Assembly: GCF_033100795.1 (NCBI RefSeq)
Contig: NZ_JAWLVI010000002.1
Coordinates: 62,001-126,000, forward strand
Direction of reading: 5' to 3'
DNA: 64,000 nucleotides
DNA from: Pseudothioclava sp033100795
Lineage (GTDB): Bacteria; Pseudomonadota; Alphaproteobacteria; Rhodobacterales; Rhodobacteraceae
The position numbers and the translations under genes were made by a program. The notes below the pieces were generated by a model. That model did no database searches. It was not told where the DNA came from and saw nothing but the letters and a program-made list of their open reading frames with translations. Of this stretch, positions 9,059 through 17,005 are shown piece after piece (within the stretch, counting starts at the first letter, position 1; every line of letters starts with the position of its first letter).

Positions 9059-9081
9059 GGCGCGCAACTTTGTTGCGCGCC
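9059..9081 (+). terminator. Stem-loop between phaA and phaB
   Basis: GGCGCGCAAC and GTTGCGCGCC pair perfectly around a TTT loop. A T-rich but interrupted tract follows (TTCGTTATTTT). It may end part of the phaA transcripts or protect the phaA end after processing, which would set the phaA to phaB ratio. Confidence 0.7.
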
Positions 9082-9134
9082 TTCGTTATTTTCGGTAACA
9101 GGATTTCAAGGAACACCTACCCAGAGGAGGAATC

Positions 9135-9857
9135 ATGTCGCGGGTTGCATTGGTTACTGGCGGATCGCGCGGGATTGGCGCGGAAATTTCTAAAGCCCTG
9201 CAAGCGGCCGGTTACACCGTTGCCGCAAACTATGCGGGCAATGACGAGGCGGCCGCGAAATTCACGGAAGAGACCGGCATCAAGACCTACAAATGGTCCG
9301 TCGCAGATTACGACGCCTGCGCCGAAGGCATCGCCAAAGTCGAGGCCGACCTCGGCCCGATCGACGTTCTGGTGAACAACGCGGGCATCACCCGTGACGC
9401 ACCGTTCCACAAAATGTCGCGCGAGCAGTGGGATCAGGTGATCGGCACCAACCTCAGCGGCATTTTCAACATGACCCACCCGCTGTGGAACGGGATGCGC
9501 GAGCGTAAATTCGGCCGTATCGTCAACATCTCGTCGATCAACGGGCAGAAAGGTCAGTTCGGTCAGGCCAACTACTCGGCGGCAAAAGCGGGCGATCTTG
9601 GCTTCACCAAGGCGCTCGCCCAAGAGGGCGCCCGCGCCAACATCACCGTCAATGCGATCTGCCCGGGCTACATCGCAACCGAAATGGTGATGGCGGTTCC
9701 GGAAAAGGTGCGCGAATCGATCATCGGGCAAATCCCCGTCGGTCGCCTTGGTGAACCCTCGGAAATAGCGCGCTGCGTGGTCTTCCTTGCGTCCGATGAC
9801 GCAGGCTTTATCACCGGCTCGACGATCACCGCGAACGGCGGTCAGTATTTCATCTGA
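9135..9857 (+). CDS. phaB: Acetoacetyl-CoA reductase
   Basis: PhaB reduces acetoacetyl-CoA to (R)-3-hydroxybutyryl-CoA with NADPH, supplying monomer to PHA synthase. It is a 240-residue short-chain dehydrogenase with the cofactor motif TGGSRGIG (8-15), NNAG at 81-84 and the catalytic set S134, Y147 and K151 (YSAAK). The ATG at 9135 is preceded by GAGGAGGAATC. The pairing with phaA and the family-typical length favour PhaB over a fatty-acid FabG. A strong terminator follows. No PHA synthase gene lies in this window. Confidence 0.94.
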   Translation: MSRVALVTGGSRGIGAEISKALQAAGYTVAANYAGNDEAAAKFTEETGIKTYKWSVADYDACAEGIAKVEADLGPIDVLVNNAGITRDAPFHKMSREQWDQVIGTNLSGIFNMTHPLWNGMRERKFGRIVNISSINGQKGQFGQANYSAAKAGDLGFTKALAQEGARANITVNAICPGYIATEMVMAVPEKVRESIIGQIPVGRLGEPSEIARCVVFLASDDAGFITGSTITANGGQYFI

Positions 9858-10025
9858 TCACGACGCCTCGCAACATTCGGGCCGCCCTGCGATCGGGGCG
9901 GCCTTTTTATATGCGGGAAGCCAGCCAACCAAAGCCCCGATAGCCCGCGCAAATGCCTGCCGACGCAAGCACAGAGCAGCGGCATGATAGCGTTCTTGTC
10001 TGGCCGAAGCAGGAATCTGCAGCAT
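9858..10025 (-). CDS. Possible small protein (55 aa), unknown
   Basis: A frame starting at 10025 encodes MLQIPASARQERYHAAAL and about 37 more residues, ending PECCEAS. Its only strong support is a perfect GGAGG seven bases before the ATG. It lies divergent to the LysR gene, a place where small regulated genes often sit. Against it, its 3' part runs through the phaB terminator hairpin, and I recognise no family. The composition is Ala- and Arg-rich, as any frame in this G+C range would be. It may not be a gene. Confidence 0.3.
   Translation of the reverse strand: MLQIPASARQERYHAAALCLRRQAFARAIGALVGWLPAYKKAAPIAGRPECCEAS
9880..9908 (+). terminator. Rho-independent terminator of phaAB
   Basis: GGCCGCCC and GGGGCGGCC form a G+C-rich stem around TGCGATC and are followed directly by TTTTT. 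It sits 23 bases after the phaB stop codon. Confidence 0.88.
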
Positions 10026-10079
10026 CACATGACCTCCACAAAATTTATTTGACTGATACTTGATCTCACCCCTATAAAA

Positions 10080-10089
10080 TTTGCGCAAA
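10080..10089. promoter_or_regulatory. Palindrome in the LysR upstream region
   Basis: TTTGCGCAAA is a perfect 10-base palindrome 38 bases before the LysR start, in an A+T-rich stretch that differs from the surrounding sequence. It may be an autoregulatory site for the adjacent LysR-type regulator. No experiment or second copy supports this here. Confidence 0.3.
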
Positions 10090-10127
10090 CGAGTTTTCTT
10101 GCGAATAAAGACAAGTTTTTCTTATCA

Positions 10128-11054
10128 ATGAAAGACCATCTTCCACTTACCGCTCTACGCGCCTTCGAGGCCGCCGCACGGCATCTGTCATTTCAGGTCG
10201 CCGCAGACGAGTTGGGCGTCACGCCCGCCGCGCTGTCATTCCAGATTCGCCAGCTTGAGGACTTGCTGGGTGAACCAGTGTTTATCCGCGCCCATCGCCG
10301 CGTGACGCTCTCCGAGGCCGGGCAGCGCCTCCTCCCCGGCGTGCGCGACGGAATTGAAAGCCTGCGCGGAGCATGGCGCACAGCGCAGCGCGGGCGGGAG
10401 CACTCGCTCAATGTCACGGCGGGGCCGGCGTTTACCTCGAAATGGCTGGCGCCGCGGCTTTATAATTTCGCGCGCGCCCACCCGAAGATCGAGCTGAACT
10501 TCAAAGCAACCTTCCGCCTGCTTGATCTGCGCCACGATGAGGTGGATGTCGCGCTTCGGTTTGGGCCGGATCGCAACGAGGGGCTGTTCAGCCGCCAACT
10601 GCCGCGCGAATGGCTGACGCCGATGATGACACCCGAACTTGCCGCGCGCTACACCACCCCTGCCAGCCTGCAAGATGCCCCGCTTTTGCACCACGACGAA
10701 TCCGCCTTCATGCAGCACAGCCCCGATTGGGCGGGCTGGTTTCGGGCCGCAGGATTGGACGCGCCACCCGCCGGAGGGCCGCAGTTCTCGCAGGTCGACC
10801 ATGCCATCGACGCGGCGTTGGGCGGCTCTGGCGTAGTGCTGGGGCGCTACACCCTTGCGCATGACGCGCTCAAGGCTGGTCGCCTTGTGGCACCCTTCGC
10901 GCTTTCGCTGGTGCCCCGCGAAAGCTATAGGGTTCTGTGTGCTCCGGGGGCCGAACGACGCGCGCCCGTGCAGGCGTTCCTCGACTGGCTGGAAGCCGAG
11001 GCGCAAGAAATGATCGCGGGAGAGGCCGGACGTGACTTCAGAACAGAATGGTAA
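10128..11054 (+). CDS. LysR-family transcriptional regulator (GcvA-like)
   Basis: The 308-residue protein has an N-terminal winged helix-turn-helix (residues 5-64: LTALRAFEAAARHLSFQVAA and the following recognition helix) and a type 2 periplasmic-binding-protein effector domain (about 95-300). The opening PLTALRAFEAAARH and the segment EVDVALRFG are characteristic of the GcvA/AmpR-like subgroup. The inducer is not known. It overlaps the following DMT-transporter gene by 23 bases, so the two are co-transcribed and the regulator probably controls that exporter. A10-base palindrome lies upstream. Confidence 0.88.
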   Translation: MKDHLPLTALRAFEAAARHLSFQVAADELGVTPAALSFQIRQLEDLLGEPVFIRAHRRVTLSEAGQRLLPGVRDGIESLRGAWRTAQRGREHSLNVTAGPAFTSKWLAPRLYNFARAHPKIELNFKATFRLLDLRHDEVDVALRFGPDRNEGLFSRQLPREWLTPMMTPELAARYTTPASLQDAPLLHHDESAFMQHSPDWAGWFRAAGLDAPPAGGPQFSQVDHAIDAALGGSGVVLGRYTLAHDALKAGRLVAPFALSLVPRESYRVLCAPGAERRAPVQAFLDWLEAEAQEMIAGEAGRDFRTEW

Positions 11055-11910
11055 AGCGCGTGCAACACTGATCGGCTTTTCTGCCGTCGCTCTTTGGGCC
11101 TTGCTGGCGTTATTTACGGTCGGCGCGCAGCCGGTTCCGGCACTGCAACTGAACGCCATGTGCTTTGCGATCGGCGGGCTGATCGGGGTGGTCTGGCTTG
11201 CGGCAACCGGCAGCTTTGCGATTTTACGCAGCGTGCCCCTGCGGGTCTATGCCTTCGGGACGGCGGGGCTTTTCGGCTATCACTATCTGTATTTTTCAGC
11301 ACTAAGCCTCGCGCCGCCCGCTGAGGCCGGCCTGATCGCCTATCTCTGGCCTTTGCTGATCGTTCTGTTCTCGGGGCTGTTGCCGGGAGAGCGCCTGCGC
11401 GCGGGTCATATTCTGGGCGCGCTGATTGCCTTTGGCGGCGCCGCGCTGATCGTGGCGAAAGGCGGCATCAGCGCTTCGTCCGACGCCCTGCCGGGCTATG
11501 CGCTGGCATTCCTGTGTGCGCTGACGTGGTCGGGCTATTCGCTGGTTTCGCGCCGGTTCGGAGCGGTGCCGACAGCGGCAGTGACGGTTTATTGCCTCGC
11601 GACCTCGGTCCTGGCGCTTGGCGCGCATCTGGCGATTGAAGAAACAATCTGGCCCGCGACGACCCTTGGCTGGACCTCGGTTCTGGCGCTTGGGCTGGGG
11701 CCAGTGGGACTGGCGTTTTTCACATGGGACATCGGGGTCAAACGCGGTGACATTCAACTTTTGGGAACGGCGTCTTATGCCGCGCCCCTTCTGTCAACGC
11801 TGGCGCTGATTCTGGCAGGGTTCGCAACCGCCACGCCAATGATCATCGTGGCGGCTGCGATGATTGCTGCCGGTGCCTTTCTCGCGGCCATAGCAGGCCG
11901 CAGGCGCTAA
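11032..11910 (+). CDS. DMT-superfamily (EamA) exporter
   Basis: This 292-residue integral membrane protein has about ten hydrophobic segments arranged as two EamA halves, the fold of drug/metabolite exporters. Landmarks are the first helix TLIGFSAVALWALLALF and the half-repeat end GERLRAGHILGALIAFGG. It starts with GTG at 11032, inside the LysR gene, with GGGAGAGG upstream. The substrate is unknown; close relatives are often named amino-acid or aromatic-metabolite exporters. A hairpin shared with the convergent YdcH-like gene follows. Confidence 0.85.
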   Translation: MTSEQNGKARATLIGFSAVALWALLALFTVGAQPVPALQLNAMCFAIGGLIGVVWLAATGSFAILRSVPLRVYAFGTAGLFGYHYLYFSALSLAPPAEAGLIAYLWPLLIVLFSGLLPGERLRAGHILGALIAFGGAALIVAKGGISASSDALPGYALAFLCALTWSGYSLVSRRFGAVPTAAVTVYCLATSVLALGAHLAIEETIWPATTLGWTSVLALGLGPVGLAFFTWDIGVKRGDIQLLGTASYAAPLLSTLALILAGFATATPMIIVAAAMIAAGAFLAAIAGRRR

Positions 11911-11937
11911 AACGCCCGCCGGTTCGGGGCGGGCGTT
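11911..11937. terminator. Bidirectional terminator between convergent genes
   Basis: AACGCCCGCC and GGCGGGCGTT pair perfectly around a 7-base loop. On the minus strand the stem is followed by TTTT, so it best serves the YdcH-like gene; it also lies just after the DMT stop codon. Confidence 0.75.
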
Positions 11938-11944
11938 GCAAGGC

Positions 11945-12112
11945 TTATGCTTGTTCCAGTCGGGCGATTTCTTCCTTGATACGGAGTTTCTGCTTTTTCA
12001 GATCGGCGATGGCGAGGTCATCAACACCCGGGCTACGCGCTGCCCGCTCGACCTGATCTGACAATACCTGATGTTTCTTGCGAAGTTCGGTGATATGCGA
12101 ACCAAGCGACAT
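11945..12112 (-). CDS. YdcH / DUF465 family protein
   Basis: This 55-residue helical protein reads MSLGSHITELRKKHQVLSDQ followed by a second charged helix ending IKEEIARLEQA. The heptad-like pattern and length match the YdcH (DUF465, SlyX-like) family of small proteins, whose role is not established. The start at 12112 has GGAGAGGAG upstream; longer readings in the same frame lack a ribosome site and extend beyond the family length. It stands alone between convergent and tandem neighbours. Confidence 0.87.
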   Translation of the reverse strand: MSLGSHITELRKKHQVLSDQVERAARSPGVDDLAIADLKKQKLRIKEEIARLEQA

Positions 12113-12230
12113 GGGCAGTCTCCTCTCCTGTTTGTGTAAGACGATTGCAGCACAGGCTGCGAGTCGTGTCACGAACTTGTTGCGTTCTTCCGGCAAGAAA
12201 AAGGGTTGCTCACGAAATCTTGCGAAAGCA

Positions 12231-12992
12231 TTAACACCCAAGGCGCAATTTTGCGCCATCGCGCAGCACGGACTGCGCAAACTGCGTCAAATCCTCGGCG
12301 TCGCCTGCATGGCTTGGGGCGGCGTGCAAAACCAGCGGCGCGAGCAGGCGCAGCGGTGTTTTCGCGCCTTTCCGCGTCTGCACAATCACCCGCCCCGCGT
12401 CGCGCCCCTCGCGCGGTGCTATCGGCAAAATCCGCGTGGCGCCGCCGTGATCGCCAATCGCGCGCAGGATGTCGGACAACCGATCCGCATTCTGGATCAA
12501 CGTCAGCCAACCGCCAGGCTTCAACCGCCGGAACGCCTGACGCACCCAAAGCGCCAGGGGTGTTGCCTCGCGCTGCGCGGTCTCACGTCCGCTGTCAGCC
12601 GCCGCCGTGCCATTTTGCGCCGCGAAATAGGGTGGGTTGGCGATCACATGATCAAAGCTGCGCGCGCGAAGCCCTGCGGGCATATCCGCCAGATCCCCGA
12701 CGATGATCTCGAAGGCAAGGCCATTCTCGGCGGCATTCCGGCGTGCCAGATCGGCATATTCGGGTTGCAGCTCAAGGCCCGTCAGCGTGACGCCCGTCAC
12801 CGTCGCACCAAGACACAGGCTTGCAACCCCCGCTCCGCACCCCAGCTCCAGCACCGATTGCCCCGCCCTTGCATCACAGGCCGCCGCCAGAAGCACAGGG
12901 TCCATCGCCGCGCGATAGCCCGCCTTCGGCTGAAAGATATACAGTCTGCCATCCAGAAACTTGTCGCGGCTCAGATCATCGGGCGCAAACAT
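12231..12992 (-). CDS. tRNA1(Val) adenine-N6-methyltransferase family protein (TrmN6-like)
   Basis: The 253-residue protein is a class I SAM-dependent methyltransferase. It shows the SAM motif VLELGCGAGVASL (about residues 45-57) and the NPPYF motif used by N6-adenine methyltransferases (about residue 120). The opening FLDGRLYIFQPKAGYRAAMDPVLLA is typical of TrmN6/YfiC relatives. Methylation of A37 in tRNA1(Val) is the known activity in E. coli; the target here is inferred. Its start codon overlaps the stop of the DUF2007 gene upstream (ATGA), so the two are coupled. Confidence 0.82.
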   Translation of the reverse strand: MFAPDDLSRDKFLDGRLYIFQPKAGYRAAMDPVLLAAACDARAGQSVLELGCGAGVASLCLGATVTGVTLTGLELQPEYADLARRNAAENGLAFEIIVGDLADMPAGLRARSFDHVIANPPYFAAQNGTAAADSGRETAQREATPLALWVRQAFRRLKPGGWLTLIQNADRLSDILRAIGDHGGATRILPIAPREGRDAGRVIVQTRKGAKTPLRLLAPLVLHAAPSHAGDAEDLTQFAQSVLRDGAKLRLGC

Positions 12993-13204
12993 CAGCCCAC
13001 CTCCAAGCCGTTATCGCACAGAATTGCCCGCGCAAGGAACATATCCTTTTCGCGCACCATCAACCGGCGCGGCAATATGCCAATGCTTCCTTCAAGCACG
13101 CTCATGTGGACGTCCATCTGAAAGGCCGCTATACCCTCGCCCTCAAGGAGGGCGACCGCGAATGCAAGTTGTGTCGGGTCAGTTGTGCGGAAAAGCTCTT
13201 TCAT
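12992..13204 (-). CDS. DUF2007 domain protein
   Basis: This 70-residue protein reads MKELFRTTDPTQLAFAVALL and continues with an alternating alpha/beta pattern including GIAAFQMDVHMS. That matches DUF2007, a small GlnB-like fold often described as a putative signal-transducing or metal-related domain; no function is firmly known. GAAGAGAT precedes the ATG. It is the first gene of a two-gene operon with the TrmN6-like methyltransferase and is divergent from the polyprenyl synthase gene, 62 bases away. Confidence 0.85.
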   Translation of the reverse strand: MKELFRTTDPTQLAFAVALLEGEGIAAFQMDVHMSVLEGSIGILPRRLMVREKDMFLARAILCDNGLEVG

Positions 13205-13266
13205 ATCTCTTCACTTACGGGCAAGGATCGCGCCTGTCGAGCGAAGCTGAAGCGCAAGGATAGACG

Positions 13267-14268
13267 ATGAGCCTTGATGAAAAGGCAACGAAGCCGCACG
13301 AGCAACTGGCCGCCGCCCTGGAAGGCGAGCTTGCGGCCGTTGATACCCTGATCGCGGAACGCATGGCATCCGAACATGCGCCGCGTATCCCCGAGGTGAC
13401 GGCCCATATCGTCGGCGCCGGCGGCAAACGTCTGCGCCCCATGCTGACCCTCGCTGCGGCGGGCCTGTGCGGCTATGACGGTCCCTATCATGTGCATCTG
13501 GCGACGGCGGTCGAGTTTATCCATACCGCCACGCTTTTGCATGATGATGTGGTCGACGAAAGTTCGCAGCGGCGCGGGCGCCCGACGGCGAACCTGCTGT
13601 GGGATAACAAAAGCTCGGTTCTGGTGGGCGATTACCTGTTCGCGCGTGCCTTCCAGTTGATGACCGACACCAACAACATTCGGGTGCTGGCGATTCTGTC
13701 GAATGCCTCGGCGGTGATTACCGAAGGCGAGGTGCTGCAACTGACCGCTGCGCAGGATCTGAACACGGGGCCGGACACCTATCTTAAAGTGGTGCGTGGC
13801 AAGACGGCGGCGCTTTTCTCGGCGGCGACCGAAGTGGGCGGCGAAATCGCAGGCGCCCCTGCAGAACAAGTGCGGGCGCTCTTCGATTATGGCGATGCGC
13901 TTGGGATCGCGTTCCAGATGGTCGATGACCTGCTGGATTACACCGGCACTGCCGCGGCCATTGGCAAGAACGTGGGCGACGATTTCCGCGAGCGCAAGCT
14001 GACCCTTCCGGTCATCAAGGCGGTCGCAAAAGCCGATGCCGAAGAGCGTGCTTTCTGGGTCCGCGTGATCGAGAAGGGCAAGCAGGAAGAGGGCGATCTC
14101 GAACAGGCGCTGGCGCTGATGCACAAGCATGGCGCGTTCGAGGAGACGCGTCAGGAAGCAATCGCCTGGATCGGCAAAGCGCGCGCCGCGCTGGCGCAAC
14201 TGCCCGAACATCCGCTGCGCGACATGCTGGACGCTTTGGCCGATTACATCATCGCCCGCGTGCGCTGA
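13267..14268 (+). CDS. Long-chain polyprenyl diphosphate synthase (ubiquinone side chain)
   Basis: This 333-residue all-helical prenyltransferase extends farnesyl or geranylgeranyl diphosphate with isopentenyl diphosphate. It has the first aspartate-rich motif LLHDDVVDES (D93, D94, D97) and the second QMVDDLLDYTG (about 217-223), plus GGKRLRPML for substrate phosphate binding. In Rhodobacteraceae this gene usually makes the decaprenyl tail of ubiquinone-10 (ddsA/ispB). Chain length cannot be read with certainty from the sequence. AAGGATAG lies before the ATG. The convergent neighbour ispE belongs to the same isoprenoid supply route. Confidence 0.9.
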   Translation: MSLDEKATKPHEQLAAALEGELAAVDTLIAERMASEHAPRIPEVTAHIVGAGGKRLRPMLTLAAAGLCGYDGPYHVHLATAVEFIHTATLLHDDVVDESSQRRGRPTANLLWDNKSSVLVGDYLFARAFQLMTDTNNIRVLAILSNASAVITEGEVLQLTAAQDLNTGPDTYLKVVRGKTAALFSAATEVGGEIAGAPAEQVRALFDYGDALGIAFQMVDDLLDYTGTAAAIGKNVGDDFRERKLTLPVIKAVAKADAEERAFWVRVIEKGKQEEGDLEQALALMHKHGAFEETRQEAIAWIGKARAALAQLPEHPLRDMLDALADYIIARVR

Positions 14269-14269
14269 C

Positions 14270-15187
14270 TTAGTATTCCACCGGCAAAACAGCCGCCCGC
14301 TGGTCGCCCAAGGCACCGGCGGCGGCCCACCATTCGGGATGCGAGGATTGGATCGCGGCAAGGGCAGCCTTGGCCTCGGGCAGCGTTTCGAAAAGCGCGA
14401 AGCAGGTCGCACCAGAGCCGGACATCCGCGCCAGCCGACAGCCATCAAGCGTTCGCAATGCCGCCAGAGCTTCGTCGATCTCCGGCGCGAGCGCCCGGGC
14501 GGGTGCCTCCAGGTCATTGCGTTGCGACGCCAGCCATTCGATGCACTCCACTACACCCTCGAACGCGGGAATATCGGCAGGCATCGGCGGATTATCCTTT
14601 GTGGCCAGAGCCTTGAAAATCTGCGGGGTCGAGACTTCGACGCGCGGATTGACCAGCAAAGCAGGTAGCGCGGGCAGTGAAACCGCCGCAACATCCTCGC
14701 CGATGCCGCGCACGCGCGCCGGCCCCGCGTCAAAGCACATCGGCACATCGGCCCCAAGGGCGGCAAGGTTCAGGCACTTTCCGCCCCCAAGATCAAGCAC
14801 GCCATCCAGCCCGACCTCGGCACGCCACCCATGCAAGGCCATCATCGCCCGCAACGCCGCCGCAGCGTCGGAAGACCCGCCGCCAATCCCCGAGGCGGGC
14901 GGCAAACACTTGGTCAGGTGAAGCGCGCCTTGTTCAGGCGCCCCCATCGCAGCACATAATGCCGACGCCGCGCGCATCACCAGATTGCTGCGGTCGGCAG
15001 GCACGCCTGCGGCTTCGGGACCGTCAACCGCAAGCGTCAACTCCGCAGCGGCGGCCAGTTCAACGCTATCCCCAAAAGGCGCGAAGGCCACCAACGTATC
15101 CAGCAGATGATACCCGTCAGACCGCCGCCCCGTCACATGCAAGGACAGGTTCACCTTGGCCGGAGCCAGAACCGAAACTCGGGTCAT
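14270..15187 (-). CDS. ispE: 4-diphosphocytidyl-2-C-methyl-D-erythritol kinase
   Basis: IspE phosphorylates CDP-methylerythritol with ATP, the fourth step of the non-mevalonate isoprenoid pathway. The 305-residue GHMP kinase begins VLAPAKVNLSLHVTGRRSDG, carries YHLLDTLV, and the ATP-binding motif LPPASGIGGGSSDAAAAL at about residues 90-107. Its ATG at 15187 overlaps the stop codon of the TPR-protein gene (ATGA), so it is translationally coupled to it. It meets the polyprenyl synthase gene end to end, with one base between the stop codons. Confidence 0.94.
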   Translation of the reverse strand: MTRVSVLAPAKVNLSLHVTGRRSDGYHLLDTLVAFAPFGDSVELAAAAELTLAVDGPEAAGVPADRSNLVMRAASALCAAMGAPEQGALHLTKCLPPASGIGGGSSDAAAALRAMMALHGWRAEVGLDGVLDLGGGKCLNLAALGADVPMCFDAGPARVRGIGEDVAAVSLPALPALLVNPRVEVSTPQIFKALATKDNPPMPADIPAFEGVVECIEWLASQRNDLEAPARALAPEIDEALAALRTLDGCRLARMSGSGATCFALFETLPEAKAALAAIQSSHPEWWAAAGALGDQRAAVLPVEY

Positions 15188-16884
15188 TTTTGCGCGCCAA
15201 GGGGATCGGCCCCTTCCTCGGCAAGCACCACATCCAGCCCGACCTCCAGCTTGCGGCGCACACGCTCCAGATCAAGCTCTTCGGTCGAAGGGAAGGACAG
15301 CGCGCGGCGCCATTGGAATTCGGCCTCGCGCTTGCGCCCGACCGCCCAATACACATCGCCCAGATGGTCGTTCACCACCGGATCAATCGCCTCAAGCTCG
15401 ACCGCGCGCTCCATCTGCACGGCGGCCTCCTCGTAGCGGCCCATCCGATACAGCGCCCAGCCAAGACTATCGACAATATAACCCGAATCCGGCCGCGCAG
15501 CGACGGCCTGCTCGATCATCTTGAGCGCTTCATCAAGGTTCTGGTGCTTTTCCAGATAGGAATAGCCCAGATAATTCAACACCGACGGCTGACCGGGACT
15601 AAGCTCCAGCGCCTTGCGGAACCCCGCTTCGGCCTTTTTCCAATTGTCCGAGCGCTCCTGCGCAATCGCACGCGCATACCAGACGAACCAGTCCTTCGGC
15701 TGCGGATCGCCCAGCAGGTCGATCGCCTTGTCATAGGCCGCTGCCGCCTCTTTGAAACGCTCCTCGCGCCGGAGCGTATCGCCAAGCGAGACCCAGACCC
15801 CGGCCTGATCGCCGTGACTGCGCGAGAGGCTTTCCAGAACCTCGATCGCGGCCTCGGCCTTATCGGCATGAACCAGCGCCTCGGCGCGGCCAATCTCGGC
15901 GGCGGGGAAAGTCGGGCCGTCGGGGGCGATCTGCGTATAGGTTGCAATCGCCAGATCGTATTGCTCCAGCGATTCAAGGATCGAGGCGGAAATCAGAACA
16001 GCATCCGAGTGATCGGGCCGAAGCCATGTGGCAATCCGCGTGAACATCAGGCCAAAGCCGTTCGAGACCTCGCCCACCAGTGCAGAACCAATCGAGAAAT
16101 AGACCTCGGCAACGCCCTCGCGCGCATCCTTCAGCACCGTGAAGGGCAGGGTCTTGCCCGCCTCAAGATCCGCGCGCAGCCCGATAATTTCGGCATCCGA
16201 GCCTTGCCCGAATACGCGATCCAGAACCGCAATCGCATCGGCGTTGCGCTCAAGCTGCGACAGGATCTGCGCATGCGCCACCGCGCCGCGCCGCAGGCTT
16301 TCCAGAGCGAAGGCATTGTCGCCCTCGAACTGTTCATTGGCGCCCTCGAAATCGCCCACCATCGCAAGGGCAAGCGCCTTGTGATAGGCCGCAAATGCCT
16401 CCAGCCCCGGTTGCGCCCCCGCCTTGTCGAAGCTCTCCATCGCGTCGGACATATGGCCAAGGCCCGCCTCAAGCCAGCCCATCACAAGGTCCGGCCCCAT
16501 CGGCCATTGCTCACCGCGTTCAACCAAATAGCTTTGCGCGGTCAGGAAATCGCCCTCGCGCACAGGCTTGGCCAGCAGTAGAAGCGCGGCAATCTGGTCG
16601 TTCCCCTCGATGCCCGAGAGGCGCTGCGCCAAAGGCAGTGCCGCATCGAAATTCGCCCGCCCGATTTCCGAAATCAGCCCCGCCTCGATCAACCCCGCGT
16701 CCGCGTCGCCGCCCGCGATCAGGCGTTGGTAATAGCGCGATGCCTCGACGTAATCATCCACCCCCGAGGCCACGCGCGCGGCCAGATAGGCGCCTGCATC
16801 CTCGGCCATGGCGGGCGGCACCCAAGCGGTTCCAAGCAAAATAGCAACAAGGGCGGATCGCAACTTGGGGGCGAGGTTCGTCAA
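15184..16884 (-). CDS. Secreted TPR-repeat protein
   Basis: The mature protein is a chain of tetratricopeptide repeats, clearest in the C-terminal half (for example PSVLNYLGYSYLEKHQNLDE and PDSGYIVDSLGWALYRMGRY). I place the start at a TTG at 16884 because AAGGAAG lies upstream and the product then begins MTNLAPKLRSALVAILLG, a standard signal peptide ending PAMA-EDA. This gives 566 residues. The frame extends further upstream without a plausible start. A large periplasmic TPR protein coupled to ispE is common in Rhodobacteraceae; its role, probably scaffolding in envelope assembly, is not known. Confidence 0.8.
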   Translation of the reverse strand: MTNLAPKLRSALVAILLGTAWVPPAMAEDAGAYLAARVASGVDDYVEASRYYQRLIAGGDADAGLIEAGLISEIGRANFDAALPLAQRLSGIEGNDQIAALLLLAKPVREGDFLTAQSYLVERGEQWPMGPDLVMGWLEAGLGHMSDAMESFDKAGAQPGLEAFAAYHKALALAMVGDFEGANEQFEGDNAFALESLRRGAVAHAQILSQLERNADAIAVLDRVFGQGSDAEIIGLRADLEAGKTLPFTVLKDAREGVAEVYFSIGSALVGEVSNGFGLMFTRIATWLRPDHSDAVLISASILESLEQYDLAIATYTQIAPDGPTFPAAEIGRAEALVHADKAEAAIEVLESLSRSHGDQAGVWVSLGDTLRREERFKEAAAAYDKAIDLLGDPQPKDWFVWYARAIAQERSDNWKKAEAGFRKALELSPGQPSVLNYLGYSYLEKHQNLDEALKMIEQAVAARPDSGYIVDSLGWALYRMGRYEEAAVQMERAVELEAIDPVVNDHLGDVYWAVGRKREAEFQWRRALSFPSTEELDLERVRRKLEVGLDVVLAEEGADPLGAQK

Positions 16885-16942
16885 CGGACGCTTCCTTTTC
16901 AAAGTCTTTCCCGCAAGGTAGCGAGCGCGCCCGCCAGACGCA

Positions 16943-16973
16943 ATGCGGGGGGCGCTTTTGGCACCCCCCGCAT
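16943..16973 (-). terminator. Hairpin downstream of ETF-QO gene
   Basis: ATGCGGGGGG and CCCCCCGCAT pair around CGCTTTTGGCA. It lies 33 bases after the stop codon of the ETF-QO gene on the minus strand. No clear T-run follows, so termination efficiency is uncertain. Confidence 0.55.
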
Positions 16974-17005
16974 CGAAAATTACACGCGTATGTGAGGCGA
17001 GCGCC

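Noticed and set aside
14677..16581. 634-codon plus-strand open frame across ispE and the TPR gene
   Set aside because: It spans two well-supported minus-strand genes and has Arg/Pro/His-rich shadow composition with no ribosome site.
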